Positions 22,963 to 33,512 of a stretch of 64,000 nt of DNA are shown piece by piece (position 1 is the stretch's first letter; the number at the start of each line of letters is the position of its first letter). The stretch is taken from NCBI GenBank assembly GCA_914767715.1, contig OU612069.1:28827387-28891386 (forward strand), given 5' to 3'. Under the pieces are notes generated by a model. That model made no database searches, was not told the DNA's origin, and saw nothing but the letters and a program-made list of their open reading frames with translations. The translations under genes and the position numbers were made by a program. The DNA comes from Membranipora membranacea (taxonomy: Eukaryota; Bryozoa; Gymnolaemata; Cheilostomatida; Membraniporidae).

Positions 22963-23671
22963 ATGGATGACAATGACTATGCTGCAGGTCTGCTTATGTT
23001 CACAATGGCTGCAGCTGTGTTTAATAGAAGAAGGAAGAGAGATGCTAGGGTTGAAGTAGTCAGAAGATGGTGGACTCACCCAATCAATCAAGCTAGGCAG
23101 GATGAGGGTATCTGGGCCCTTCTTATGGAAAGGTTTAGGACTGAGTTTCCTGAAAAACATCAGAGCTGACTAAGAATAAGCAAAGAAAACTTTGACACTA
23201 TCCTCCAACATGTAAGGCCAGCTATAGAGAAAGTGGGTACCCACCTCAGAAAAGCTATACCCAGTGAGCAAAGACTCTGTGTGACATTGTACTATTTAGC
23301 GACTGGGGACTCTTTCAAAACTCTCTCACTCTTCTTTCGGATGGGAGAGTCAAATATATCTCAATAGTATACGAAACCTGTCAAGCAATATGGGCACTAT
23401 GTCTAAGGAGCACCTGCATACCCCCACCACTCAGACAGAGTGGGTTAAAATTGCCAAAGGATTTGATCACCAATGGAAATTCCCTAATTGTTTGGGGGCT
23501 ATCGATGGGAAATATTGCAACATTCAGGCACCACCGAGCTCTGGCAGCGAATTCTTCAATTACAAAAAGATATTCAGCGTAGTACTAATGGCTGTATCAG
23601 ATTCGCTATACAAATTCATTTATGTAGATGTAGGCACACCAGGGAGGTGGAGTGATGGCGGCAAATTTTGA
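22963..23671 (+). pseudogene. PIF/Harbinger transposase, copy 1
   Basis: ATG at 22963 (MDDNDYAAGLLMFTMAAAVF) opens a HARBI1-like protein. Seen in order: WTHPINQARQDEGIWALLME (N-terminal W/P-x-N block), RISKENFDTILQHVRP, a helix-turn-helix-like RLCVTLYYLATGDSFKTLS, and the nuclease core GAIDGKYCNIQAPPSSGSEF, FNYKKIFSVVLMAV, YVDVGTPGRWSDGG. The catalytic aspartates in AIDG and YVDVG are present. A stop at 23167-23169 and a frameshift near 23355-23390 break it. The C-terminal exons exist only beyond copy 2. Confidence 0.9.
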
Positions 23672-24004
23672 CCACTGCAGTTTGAATTAAGCACTCCCAG
23701 ACGGGGCTTTAAACCTACCACCTTGTGAGAAACAACCCGGTAAATAGAAAAGAAAAAAAAGGTGCTCTGGCCAGAGCCTATTTGTATTTCTGCAAATCAA
23801 CTAAGTCGCTAAAAGGGTTGTAAAATAACAGCTTCTGAATGACCGTTATTAAAATTGTCATATCTAATATACTTTATATACTTTATATAATTATACTTTA
23901 TACTTTACTATATATAGTCTCACTTTCAGCTTCCCCTAAACGAATCATTTATAAATGCCAACCACCAGTAACAAATACAGTAGACCTCTCCGAAAGGGAG
24001 ATAC

Positions 24005-24403
24005 CGGATGACGAGAACTGGGAAAGGAGGCAAATTGATACTGTTGGGTAAGTAATTATTTAAGCTCAAGCAATGTCGCACATGTACAAGATAGCGAAAA
24101 GAAATAGCTAGCTAACATCCACTCAACTGTCATTTCTATCATTATTCGACATCGACTTGCACAATGAAATTTGCTGTTAGTTTACATCGAGCCACCCAAA
24201 AACTAAACTTCTCTATCTGGATTGAAAACAAAATTCAGTGACGATCTTACCTTGTTTTGTGAACAGACAATTCCTCAATTTAGTCTCAATATACAGAGGC
24301 AGGTGGGAAAAGAGGGTGGTGTGGTAACAGCTTGGTATTCAAAGCAGGCAGGAATGACTCGGATTACCACACAGAAATGAACAGCACTGTTTTCGAAGAA
24401 CAA
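24005..24403 (+). pseudogene. Tc1/mariner-type transposase exons, copy 2
   Basis: Exon one ends at 24049-24051 before GTAAGT and reads MTRTGKGGKLILLE across the junction; the second exon (24297-24403) reads AGGKRGWCGNSLVFKAGRND and SDYHTEMNSTVFEEQ before GTAAG. Joined, the two keep one frame, unlike copy 1 where the first exon has a stop (GGG TAA). The intron is about 245 bases. This supports a genuinely spliced transposase gene. Confidence 0.6.
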
Positions 24404-24790
24404 GTAAGAAATTTAACATACATGTAAAAGCATGTTAATGCTACAAAACTTGCATTCCTAGTAGACCCTTCCTGAACATGAAATACCGTGATGGATTCGG
24501 CCCCGATTTCGCTCAGAAAAATCTGCCAGTCTGTTTCTACCTTCACGGTGCTAAGCACACATAAGGGCGAATTCGTTTAGGGCGCATTGTATTGGTATCT
24601 ATAGGTACGTAGTCTGAGATTTGTCAAAGGCATGTAGGTTTTCCCAAAGTATTTTATCATTATTATTCATTCTCTGCAATGTACAAATATCAACTGACAA
24701 ATAAAATAAATAAAAAGCCAAATCCAGAACACGCTCTTTCAACACTCTCAACTTTTTCAGCTAGCAATCAATCAGTTCTTGTTTACCATT

Positions 24791-26637
24791 ATGGATGACA
24801 ATGACTATGCTGCAGGTGTGCTTATGTTCACAATGGCTGCAGCTGTGTTTAATAGAAGAAGGAAGAGAGATGCTAGGGTTGAAGTAGTCAGAAGAGGGTG
24901 GACTCACCCTATCAATCAAGCTAGGCAGGATGAGGGTGCCTGGGCACTTCTTATGGAAAGGTTTAGGACTGAGTTTCCTGAAAAACATCAGAGCTGCCTA
25001 AGAATAAGCAATGAAAACTTTGACACTATCCTCCAACATGTAAGGCCAGCTATAGAGAAAGTGGATACCCACCTCAGAAAAGCTATAACCAGTGAGCAAA
25101 GACTCTGTGTGACATTGTACTATTTAGCGACTGGGGACTCTTTTAAAACTCTCTCACTCTTCTTTCGGATGGGAGAGTCAAATATACGCTCAATAGTATA
25201 CGAAACCTGTCAAGCAATATGGGACACTATGTCTAAGGAGTACCTGCATACCTCCACCACTCAGACAAAGTGGGTTAAGATCGCCAAAGGATTTGATCAC
25301 CAATGGAACTTCCCTAATTGTTTGGGGGCTATCGATGAGTAAAATTGCAACATTCAGGCATACATTCAGCGTAGTACTCATGGCTGTATCAGATTCGCTA
25401 TACAAATTCATCTATGTAGATGTAGGCACACCAGGGAGGTGGAGTGATGGTGGCACATTTTGACTACTGCAGCTTGAATTAAGCACCCTCAGACGGGGCT
25501 TTAAACCTACCACCTTGTGAGAAACTACCCGGTAAATAGACCAGAGCCTATTTGTATTTCTGCAAATCAACTAAGTCACTAAAAGGTTGTAAAATAACAG
25601 CTTCTGAATGATCGTTATTAAAATTGTCATATCTAATATTGCATTGTGGTAATCTACCCCGTTAAAGGAAAGAAATTGAAGCTTGTCTAGTACGAGCTGA
25701 CTTTCATTCCTGATTATAGACTATGTCATTATGATCAGATGGTAATTGATCCATACTGTTCCTAGCCAGTCTTGACCAGCTTGTCAAGACAGACTTCTTC
25801 TATTTAACAGAGAGCGAGAAGATAGCGTGGCTGACGAGGCATTTTACCTGAAGGCCAACATCATGAGGCCATTCCCAGGCAATGACAATGAAGAAAGTGG
25901 GCTCCACAAACGGATTTTCAACTTCCGACTATCAAGAGCTAGACGTACTATTGAGGTAAATTATCCACGAGATGATTTGAAGCAGTGATTTGTTTGTTAT
26001 TATTGATAGGAGGCCACAAATTTCTACTGCCATACCTAGAATCAATCATGATTCACATTGATATGAGTTTATGTATCAGTTGTAAAATACAGCGTGGCTA
26101 TTTGTGGAGATATGTCATCAGTATAAAGCTTTGTGTCAGGATCTAATTAAAGCTATAAACCTGGCAGCTCTTACGTATGCATTGATTGGCGTCCCAGTAA
26201 CAACCTTCAAAAACTCAGGCAAGCTGCTAGACAATATCTTACCAGTATCAGCTATTCCTTAATTTATTATTTTACTTCTCTTTTTGCAGAACACATTTGG
26301 CATTATTGCGGCAAGATGGAGATGTTTAAGAAGCGCATTACATATGTCTCCAGATAATGCACGATCGGTGATCTTGTCATGTCGTGTTTTATTTACATAA
26401 TTTTCTCAGAGATCAAAGATGTATGAAATATTGTCCTCCAGGATTTGCAGATGGATTAGATGTCAATGGAGAAGTAGTGAGAGGAGCGTGGAGAGATGAA
26501 GGCCTGGGTGATGTGCTTAGAGGTATAAATCAAGCAGCCCACTCCTGTGACTACAACACACGTCCGTCCGTTAAACATTTATGTCATATTTCAATGAAGA
26601 AGGGTCATTGCCCAGGCAGATTGCCCACATAAATCGC
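24791..26637 (+). pseudogene. PIF/Harbinger transposase, copy 2 with C-terminal exons
   Basis: The first exon is open from ATG 24791 for 183 codons (MDDNDYAAGVLMFTMAAAVF to NFPNCLGAIDE) and stops just after the first catalytic aspartate, where AIDGK has become AIDE-stop. A deletion removes the following APPSSGSEFFNY block. Further on, an exon bounded by AG (25809-25810) and GT (25956) encodes [18 protein letters not shown] and [13 protein letters not shown]; another after 26289 encodes NTFGIIAARWRCLRSALHMS, and a frameshifted part HNFLRDQRCMKYCPPGFADG ends near 26637 with YFNEEGSLPRQ. These are the conserved HARBI1 C-terminal blocks. The gene order is complete but inactivated. Confidence 0.88.
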
Positions 26638-26865
26638 ACATAATAATTTTTAATGTGGAATTTTGGTTGTCTCATCGCAGAGTTCATTCATTTTCCATTA
26701 TTATTACTACTAGTAATATTCAATTATGCAAACCAACCTGAGTCACAACTTATTAATGTGTACCCTATAGGAGTTTAATTTAGCTAGAGTTAATTTCTGG
26801 ACCTGGTACTAAATTGCACTAGTACTAAATTTCGCTAGTAGGCTTACTAGTGAAAATTAAAAAAA

Positions 26866-26937
26866 AATGTCCAAGCTGGGTTTCAGACCCAGGGCATAAA
26901 TCTCCATCAGACACTTAGACCACTACACCACGCTAAC
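26866..26937 (-). repeat. tRNA-like sequence, probable SINE head or tRNA pseudogene
   Basis: On the minus strand GCGTGGTGTAGTGGTCTAAG provides an A-box-like TGGTGTAGTGG. CTGGGTCTGAAACCCAG forms a T-arm-like hairpin with a degenerate B box. A run of T follows, as at a Pol III stop. The acceptor stem does not close well, so this is not a functional tRNA. Confidence 0.55.
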
Positions 26938-27338
26938 TTGCATGCTAATGTAAGGTGTATTCCTGTATAATTGTACATTGTTTATGAAACTATGGTGAGT
27001 GAGTTTAATTTAAGATACACTAAAATTCGCAACCTAGGCAACAACGCGAAAACCGAATCCTAAATGCCGAAAACTAAACTCCTATAGGTTATATCTTATT
27101 TACAGTGTTATTTTATCTTGTAAATGTAATATGTACTATGTAAAATAATAGTTCAAACAAAATATGTTGCATTTTACAAAATTTATATCGATAGGTGTAT
27201 ACAATTCACATCATGTTTTGGATCCTTTATATATAAAATAATGTTATAATACGAGATGAGATACGTGAGTGTCTAAAGTTTCACATAAATATAATATGAT
27301 ACAATATGTTTGGAGATAGATGTAGATGCAAAAAACTA
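26938..27338. other. No gene recognised
   Basis: AT-rich region between the tRNA-like sequence and the transposase C-terminal scrap. Nothing further seen. Confidence 0.4.
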
Positions 27339-27540
27339 CTACTACGACACCATTATGAGCTGCTGAATCCAGTTGAACAGATGTGGGGTCTTGTCAAGAA
27401 CTGTATTGCCATACATTACACATTTTAGATGAGTGATGTAAGTGTGTCAATTAGAAAGATGTTCACTATGTCAACTCAACTATTGCAATTCTAGTGCTCA
27501 TATAATTGGCCGAATGAAATCCTTCTGAGAATCCCACCAG
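27339..27540 (+). pseudogene. Tc1/mariner-type transposase C-terminal scrap
   Basis: The frame LLRHHYELLNPVEQMWGLVK (27339-27398) matches the last catalytic block of IS630/Tc1/mariner-type DDE proteins, 'L-R-x-P-x-Y-H-x-x-L-N-P-[IV]-E-x-x-W-x-x-[VIL]-K', with the catalytic glutamate in NPVEQMW. It is followed by NCIAIHYTF, a stop, and MSDVSVSIRKMF, as in the family tail. It is on the same strand as the central exons at 22.4 and 24.3 kb and is probably from the same transposase family. Confidence 0.6.
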
Positions 27541-27714
27541 AGCTCATCGCTGTAGTAATAAATGGAAATCACTTCTTTGGTCAAAATCAAAGTCTAGAAC
27601 TTAAAAGTAGGGGATCTTCATATATTATTTTATACCAATTCCTTTTTTTAGGTTCACATGCTATACTACGAAGTCCGCATGGGATAAAGTTGAGCTGCAA
27701 ATAATGAGGAGGTC

Positions 27715-28160
27715 ATGGGAAAAAACAACCTCTGCATCCCTCAAATAGAGCCAATCATAATAAACCTGAACGGTGACGAAAACAGTGATCATGAGGAAGA
27801 TAAGAGCTCACATTTGTTTCTAACTTCTTCAGCTATATCTCTGACACGTAACTCCCCTACTGTATCACCTAATGGTTCTGCTAGCCCTACATTTCACTGG
27901 TGTATCGTCAATTGCAGGAAGAGACGGACAACGACAGACGACCAGAAAATGGGAAGGAGGCTGTTGGGTAAGTGATTGATTGATTCAAAATCTGCCTTGT
28001 TGCACATGTTTGAAATAGCAAAAAAAATACTCGCTAACATTCACTCAACTTTCATTTCTAACATTATTTGACATTGAATTGACGTTTTGTAAACAGATGG
28101 GAGGCTGGTGTGGGAACAGCTTGGTATTCAAAGCAGGCAGAGATTACTCCGATTACCACA
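27715..28160 (+). pseudogene. Third Tc1/mariner-type exon pair, interrupted by a LINE
   Basis: A frame MGKNNLCIPQIEPIIINLNG onward ends at 27969 before GTAAGT; its last ~35 bases and the ~120-base intron match copies 1 and 2. The next exon (from 28097, after AACAG) reads GGWCGNSLVFKAGRDYSDYH and is cut at 28160 by the LINE insertion. The remainder resumes at 31959 (NEINSTVFEEW), and downstream intron sequence also resumes to about 32100. Exon sequence is closer to the family consensus (FEEW) than copies 1 and 2. Confidence 0.6.
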
Positions 28161-28530
28161 TACCTGGGGTTTCCTTGGCTCTTCTCAGTTTAACAATCAG
28201 TGGGGTTTCCCAAGCTGGCTTGCTATCTAATTTCATATTATGGATGCGTTTCAGTGGACAGTGTTCGTGATATATGTCAGTCAGGATGGGTTGGTAGCTT
28301 TCGGTGAGCACATCAAGGTCACTAATGTTGGATAATAATGACCAGTCTGTTTTGGCTACGTCTAGCCTGATGGAATTCCTAGCATTGGGAGTGACAGTTC
28401 GTTTATAAATAGTTCTATACTCACATTTCTTCAAAAAAGCACTGGCAATGATAACACTAGTATGGTCAGATTTTCCAAGGGGGGCACTTTTTAGCAAATT
28501 GGAGGCGCAGCATTAAATGCTTAAACCCGT
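28161..28530 (-). pseudogene. LINE endonuclease end and linker, inverted
   Basis: On the minus strand the frame from 28497 reads APLGKSDHTSVIIASAFLKK, YKRTVTPNARNSIRLDVAKT, DWSLLSNISDLDVLTESYQP and ILTDIYHEHCPLKR, ending with VKLRRAKETPGMW. GKSDH is the last catalytic motif of the APE-type endonuclease (S-D-H); the rest is the linker before RT. This is the part of ORF2 that should sit immediately 5' of the plus-strand RT next door, but it is in opposite orientation, so it belongs to the same insertion. Confidence 0.75.
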
Positions 28531-29424
28531 CGGCTAGCAGTAATGATCAACTGTCGTTATTATGTTCTAGATGATAATCTCTGTACTCCTCAACAATTCG
28601 CCGATAAACTAAATCTACACTATAGCCGGAGAGCATACACCAACACCGCGTCATCCATCTGCTCCAAACTGCAGCCGTGATGAGATCTCTATAGGACAAG
28701 TGAAATGCGCACTGAGGAATATAGATACTCAGAAAGCCACACACAGCCTAGACACGGCTAGCAGTAATGATCAACTGTCATATTATGTTCTAGATGATAA
28801 TCTCTGTACTCCTCAACAATTCGCCGATAAACTAAATCTACACTATAGCCGGAGAGCATACACCAACACCGCGTCATCCATCTGCTCCAAAATGCAGCCG
28901 TGATGAGATCTCTATAGGACAAGTGAAATGCGCACTGAGGAATATAGATACTCAGAAAGCCACACACAGCCTAGACACGGCTAGCAGTAATGATCAACTG
29001 TCGTATTATGTTCTAGATGATAATCTCTGTACTCCTCAACAATTCGCCGATAAACTAAATCTACACTATAGCCGGAGAGCATACACCAACACCGCGTCAT
29101 CCATATGCTCCAAAATGCAGCCGTGATGAGATCTCTATAGGACAAGTGAAATGCGCACTGAGGAATATAGATACTCAGAAAGCCACACATAGCCTAGACA
29201 CGGCTAGCAGTAATGATCAACTGTCGTATTATGTTCTAGATGATAATCTCTGTACTCCTCAACAATTCGCCGATAAACTAAATCTACACTGTAGCCGGAC
29301 AGCATACACCAACACCGCGTCATCCATCCGCTCCAAACTGCAGCCGTGATGAGATCTCTATAGGACAAGTGAAATGCGCACTGAGGAATATAGATACTCA
29401 GAAAGCCACACACAGCCTCGACTA
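28531..29424 (+). repeat. Four-copy 223-bp tandem array inside a LINE ORF
   Basis: Units start CGGCTAGCAGTAATGATCAA at 28531, 28755, 28978 and 29201, with only a handful of differences between them. Each encodes LCTPQQFADKLNLHYSRRAY in one frame and then, after the stop pair at CCGTGATGAG, MKCALRNIDTQKATHSLD in another. The last unit runs directly into RT coding sequence. All units share the same frameshift, so amplification came after the ORF was already broken. Likely mechanism: unequal exchange or slippage. Confidence 0.95.
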
Positions 29425-30778
29425 TCCATCATGGATCAGTAAAACATGCTTCGTAGATCTATGTGTACCTTTTACCAAAATCATAAATCTCACACTCCAA
29501 TCCTGTAGATTTCCATCAATCTACAAAAGAGCCGAGATAACCCCTATAGCGAAGACCAAATCTGCATCTTCATGTAAGGACTATCGCCCTATTTCATTAC
29601 TATGGCATATCGGCAAACTGATAGAATACTTCATGAACAGACAACTCCGAGATCAACTTGAACCTAACCTGGACACAAATCAATTTGCTTACAGGAAAGG
29701 TGTTGGCTGCACGGACTGCACGGACACTTTAGTCTGTCTACTGGATGATGTGACAAATCTGCTTGATGATACAAAAAATCATGGAGCACAACTGATTATG
29801 TCGATTTCAGTAAGGCATTCGACCTCATGGATCATCGACTTCTCCTCACTAAACTTCAGCAACTAAATCTATCCGATGCTCGAACCTCCGTTGTCGCAGA
29901 TTATCTTCGCAGCCGAACACACTGTGTCTCACTTCGAGCTCATGGTGTTAAGTCAACATACCGAACGTGCAACACTGGAGTCCCACAGGGAACTCTCTGT
30001 GGACCTACCCTCGGGCTAGCATTTGTAAACTCAATAAAGTTCTCACAAGGTGCCACTATAAAGTATGCAGATGACACGACAACATATTATCTGTTGGACA
30101 AGTCTGCAATCACTGTCACTAACTTTACACAATCTTCAGTCGACTTCGATCCTCCGGTGGTCGGACAAGGACTAATTAGAGAATGCAGTGATTGGGCATT
30201 GCAGAACAAAATGCGCCTCAATGTCCAAAAGACCATGACACTCAACATCTCTATCAGAAAATCACTAAACATGAATTCCGAATTCTCAATGGATATAGAC
30301 CAGTCTGTCACAAATGTCACGAGTGCAAGACTTCTGGGTGTGACACTTGACAGTCATCTAGTGTTCAATATTCATGTAGCCGAGATCCGTTATGATGTAT
30401 CGGGCTCAAATACTGTCAACTGTCACCTATTCTGCCTCTGCATGGTACCCGTTTCTAGCGGACTATCACAAAGACGAAATAGAGAAAATCCAGAAATTAG
30501 CTCTACGTATAATCTTCCACGACATCAAACATTATACTGACAGACTTGTAGCTGCGAAACTCACAACTCTATGCGACACACTACGGGATGTATGCTCAAC
30601 GTATGTGACACAAATCGTGAGCAATCCCGATCATTCCTTGAGATACAAACTCAATCAGAAACCTTGTCTAAGACCCATGATATCTGTTAGCAAATGTCAG
30701 ACCGATGAATACATCAAACGATCACGAACCGCCAAGTGCAGCAAGGCTATCCTGAAGAACCCAGTCTATTTTTCCTAG
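29369..30778 (+). pseudogene. LINE reverse transcriptase and C-terminus
   Basis: Starting from the last array unit, the frame reads YPSWISKTCFVDLCVPFTKI, AEITPIAKTKSASSCKDYRP (with DYRPISLL, RT block 1), and NQFAYRKGVGCTDCTDTLVC (29369-29866). A frameshift near 29800 moves to YVDFSKAFDLMDHRLLLTKL (motif A, catalytic D), then NTGVPQGTLCGPTLGLAFVN (motif B) and IKYADDTTTYYLLDKS (motif C, YADD). SARLLGVTLDSHLVFNIHV is the thumb. A second frameshift near 30392 gives the tail KDEIEKIQKLALRIIFHDIK, ending at a stop in 30776-30778. All catalytic motifs survive, with two frameshifts. CR1/jockey-like. Confidence 0.9.
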
Positions 30779-30865
30779 CATGTATTATTTTTATAACTTA
30801 TGTCTTTTCTTTTTCCTCTCTCCAAGGGGGTTTTTATCTCATAATTCATTATTATCTCTTAACAA

Positions 30866-31916
30866 CTACTAATAGCATGACCTTCACAACATTAAATCTT
30901 AATGATTCCAACAAACAAGGCTTTCCTGCAGGCAGAGTGGAGGGAAAGCAACTCCGATGAGAAAGCAGCCAAATAGAACCCAGCTCAGTGATTTACCACA
31001 GCATTGTATTCTTACCGTAGCAGTAAACCTAGATATTAATTATAATGAAAACCTGTGGGCACTATTTCTTCAACGGCCGTGTTAGACATGACCCATGGTT
31101 TCTTCATCAATCATAATACTATCAAGATATAGGAGATAGCTAACCTACTTGGTACAGCTCAGCTAAGGGCATAAGATAGAAGTTTCTGACCCCTTCTATA
31201 ATATGAGAACAAGGAAAATATGAGTAGATTATTACACGGGGTACTAGAAGAATGAGATTCGCTGTATGAGAGGTTTGGTAGCTCCCTCTGCGAGGACGTG
31301 TCCAGTATTTCAACGGACTCTTAGATTCAATGAGAGTGATGAGCACTATCATCTCCTCACAGTTGGTCTCAGCTGTCACAGAGCCAGGTGACAGGTTGGA
31401 CAGGTGCACTTTCTGCATGAAGGTGAGTCAATATTAATATTGAGGTGAGTTAATATTTTGATGAGTTAATATAAATGGTTAATATAAAGGGTTAATATAA
31501 AAGGTGAGTTAATATTTTGATTAAATTATTTAATACTAAACTGTTTTGTTTGTTTGGTTTTTTTTTAAATTTTTTAGTTAAACCTAATAATATAATAAAC
31601 ATATATTTGTATCTAACAGTTTGTTTGAGCTATCATACATTTATTCATAAAAAAACATTATTACTAATTCCAATGCGTCTTTTGTTTGTCCAGACGGAGG
31701 TTAAGTAACAAGTGCCCCAGTGGTCCAGGTATTTCATGTCACCGGTCCCAACAAGGAGTAAGAAAATCTTTACTCCTGGGTATTACCAGGGAGAATGGTC
31801 CTGGTCTTACCAAATCCAAGGTAATTGGCTAAAAGCCAAATTCCAATTCATGTCACATTGGCCCAAGCCACCAAACAAAGGTCTTAGCCTAACAATGTTC
31901 AAGCACTGATAATTGA
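30866..31916 (+). repeat. Dispersed ~1-kb repeat, copy A (possible LINE 3' UTR)
   Basis: From CAACTACTAATAGCATGACC to CACTGATAATTGAA this sequence recurs in part at 33103-33512 (same strand) and at 58262-59945 (inverted). An AT-rich middle (31418-31510) repeats GGTGAGTTAATATTTTGA-like units. It directly follows LINE coding sequence and ends at the right target duplication. Copies A and the inverted copy stop matching just after ATAATTGAA, and the latter then repeats ATAATTGAAC, like a LINE tail. Confidence 0.75.
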
Positions 31917-32100
31917 AGTAGGTATTCAAAGCAGGCAGAGATTACTCTGATTACCACAATGAAATTAATAGCACTGTTTTTGAAGAATGGGTTATAAAGT
32001 TACACTACATTTAAAAGAATATAAATGCTACAAAACGTGGATTCAATGCAGAAAATTTCTGAACATGAAATGCAGCTTGTCTATAACAATGCGATGAGGC

Positions 32101-33102
32101 AACATTATCACAATCAAATCAACAATTATAAAGGGCATTGTAGTCAACCATAGATAACTGTCAAAATACAAGCAGAGTTCAATATCAGGGTTGTAGACAG
32201 TATAAGATGAGAGCCTAATAGACGCCTAAACTGTCACATAAGTGTGGGACTATTGTTTCATTTCTAACATAGACCACCTTCAACATGAAACAAGATAGCT
32301 TCAACTTCACTTTTGGGGGGGGGGGGGCACCGGCAGGAAAAATGCATATTAAGACGATGGCTGACGGACGATGATCGTCTGAGGTTGGTTTTGGACCAGT
32401 GGATGAGGAAGTCAGAAAGAAAGAAGCACAATCTTTTATTTTAGCTCCTTTATATTCTAAACAATAACTTCCCCAGTGGATGTTGTTACATTGATAAGAT
32501 GCTCACAAAAGACCAACAGATAAGAAATCCACACAAGCTACTATTATTTCTAGAGGTATTATCAGACCAAATTAAACCTCTTTGATGACAAGTGTATGCA
32601 ATTGGAGGCTATGCAGCGCATAGAAAAGTATTTGATGGTGCACTTGGAGGACCGTAAGGAGTTTGTCACGGAGAATTTGGATAAAGATGGAAGGAAGGAG
32701 CAGCTGTTCCGGTAGAGTCTCGGAAGATTTCAGGTATGGCTCTAAGGCTTTGGGATGGAGGACATCCCAGCCGGCAAAAAGGCCTTTTCTCTAAGACGAA
32801 ACTAAAGAGAATGTCGACTCGAAACTACATAGTGCTATGATCGAGAATCGTGAATTGAGAAGATAGCACTGTTTCGAAATGTCTTCGAAGCTCCATAGAA
32901 ACTGCAAGTCATATCGACATTATATCTTCTTAGATTGTATTGAGATTATACAAATATATACAGTGATCAAAACTCCCCCCCCCCCCCCCTATTGCTTATT
33001 AGTGGGCTCATTGTTCTTTCAAGTTCATTCTTTGCATTTGCATGACATACTTACTCACTGTTTGATGAAATAAGAGCATTGTATCACTAACAAGTTCCAC
33101 TT
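32101..33102. other. No gene recognised; homopolymer tracts
   Basis: Contains a run of 14-15 G near 32316 and a run of 18 C near 32973. A scrap around 32637-32710 (LEDRKEFVTENLDKDGRKEQ) is related to one at 21610. No other feature was recognised. Confidence 0.45.
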
Positions 33103-33512
33103 AACAAATAACAACTACTAATAGCATGACCTTCACGACATTCAATTTTAATGATTCCAACAAACAAGGCTTTCCTGCAGGCAGAGTGGAGGGAAAGCAA
33201 CTTCAATGAGAAAGCAGCCAAAGAGAACCCAGTTCAGTGATTTACCACAGCATTGTATCCTTACTGTAGCAGTAAATCTGGATATTAATTATAATGAAAA
33301 CCTGTGGGCACTGTTTCTTCAACGGCCGTGTTAGTAAGTTATTACACTGGATACTAGAAGAATGAGATTCGCTGTATGAGAGGTTTGGTAGCTTCCTCTG
33401 CGAGGACGTGTCCAGTATTCCAACTGACTCTTAGATTCAATGAGAGTGAAGTGCACTATCATCTCCTCACAGTTGGTCTCAGCTGTCACAGAGCCAGGTG
33501 ACAGGTTGCTAT
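33103..33512 (+). repeat. Dispersed repeat, copy B (internal fragment)
   Basis: Matches 30866-31395 closely but lacks the ~115 bases corresponding to 31090-31210, and ends at ...CCAGGTGACAGGTTG, before the AT-rich centre and 3' end. It therefore is an internally deleted, 3'-truncated copy of the family. Confidence 0.85.

Larger units (their letters stand above)
22050..25642. repeat. Direct tandem duplication of a ~1.8-kb nested-transposon block
   Basis: Copy 1 (about 22050-23873) and copy 2 (about 23917-25642) match nearly base for base in exons, introns and intergenic parts, including the shared block beginning CAGCTTC at the left and ending GTCATATCTAATAT at the right. They are separated by a short TATACTTTATA-rich spacer. 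Each holds two exons of a Tc1/mariner-type transposase and one Harbinger transposase exon. Copies have different lesions: copy 1 has a stop at 23167; copy 2 has a 43-base-scale deletion after 25345. Confidence 0.9.
28161..31920 (+). mobile_element. 5'-inverted LINE insertion with 38-bp target duplication
   Basis: The 38 bases at 28123-28160 (from GGTATTCAAAG to GATTACCACA) are repeated at 31921-31958 with one C/T difference, and lie inside a transposase exon whose frame continues beyond. Between them are: an inverted 5' piece (28161-28530, minus strand), a plus-strand part with a tandem array and RT (28531-30778), and a ~1-kb 3' repeat (30866-31916). An inverted 5' portion is the signature of twin priming during target-primed reverse transcription. 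Treating the 3' repeat as the LINE's 3' UTR explains the single pair of flanks. That last step is an inference. Confidence 0.72.

Noticed and set aside
28547-29413. Repeated minus-strand frames of 65-69 codons.
   Set aside because: They are antisense shadows of the four-copy LINE-derived array.
32316-32330. Poly-G and poly-C runs (32316, 32973, 55571, 63822) as functional quadruplex sites.
   Set aside because: Plain homopolymers that are also error-prone in sequencing; no associated gene.
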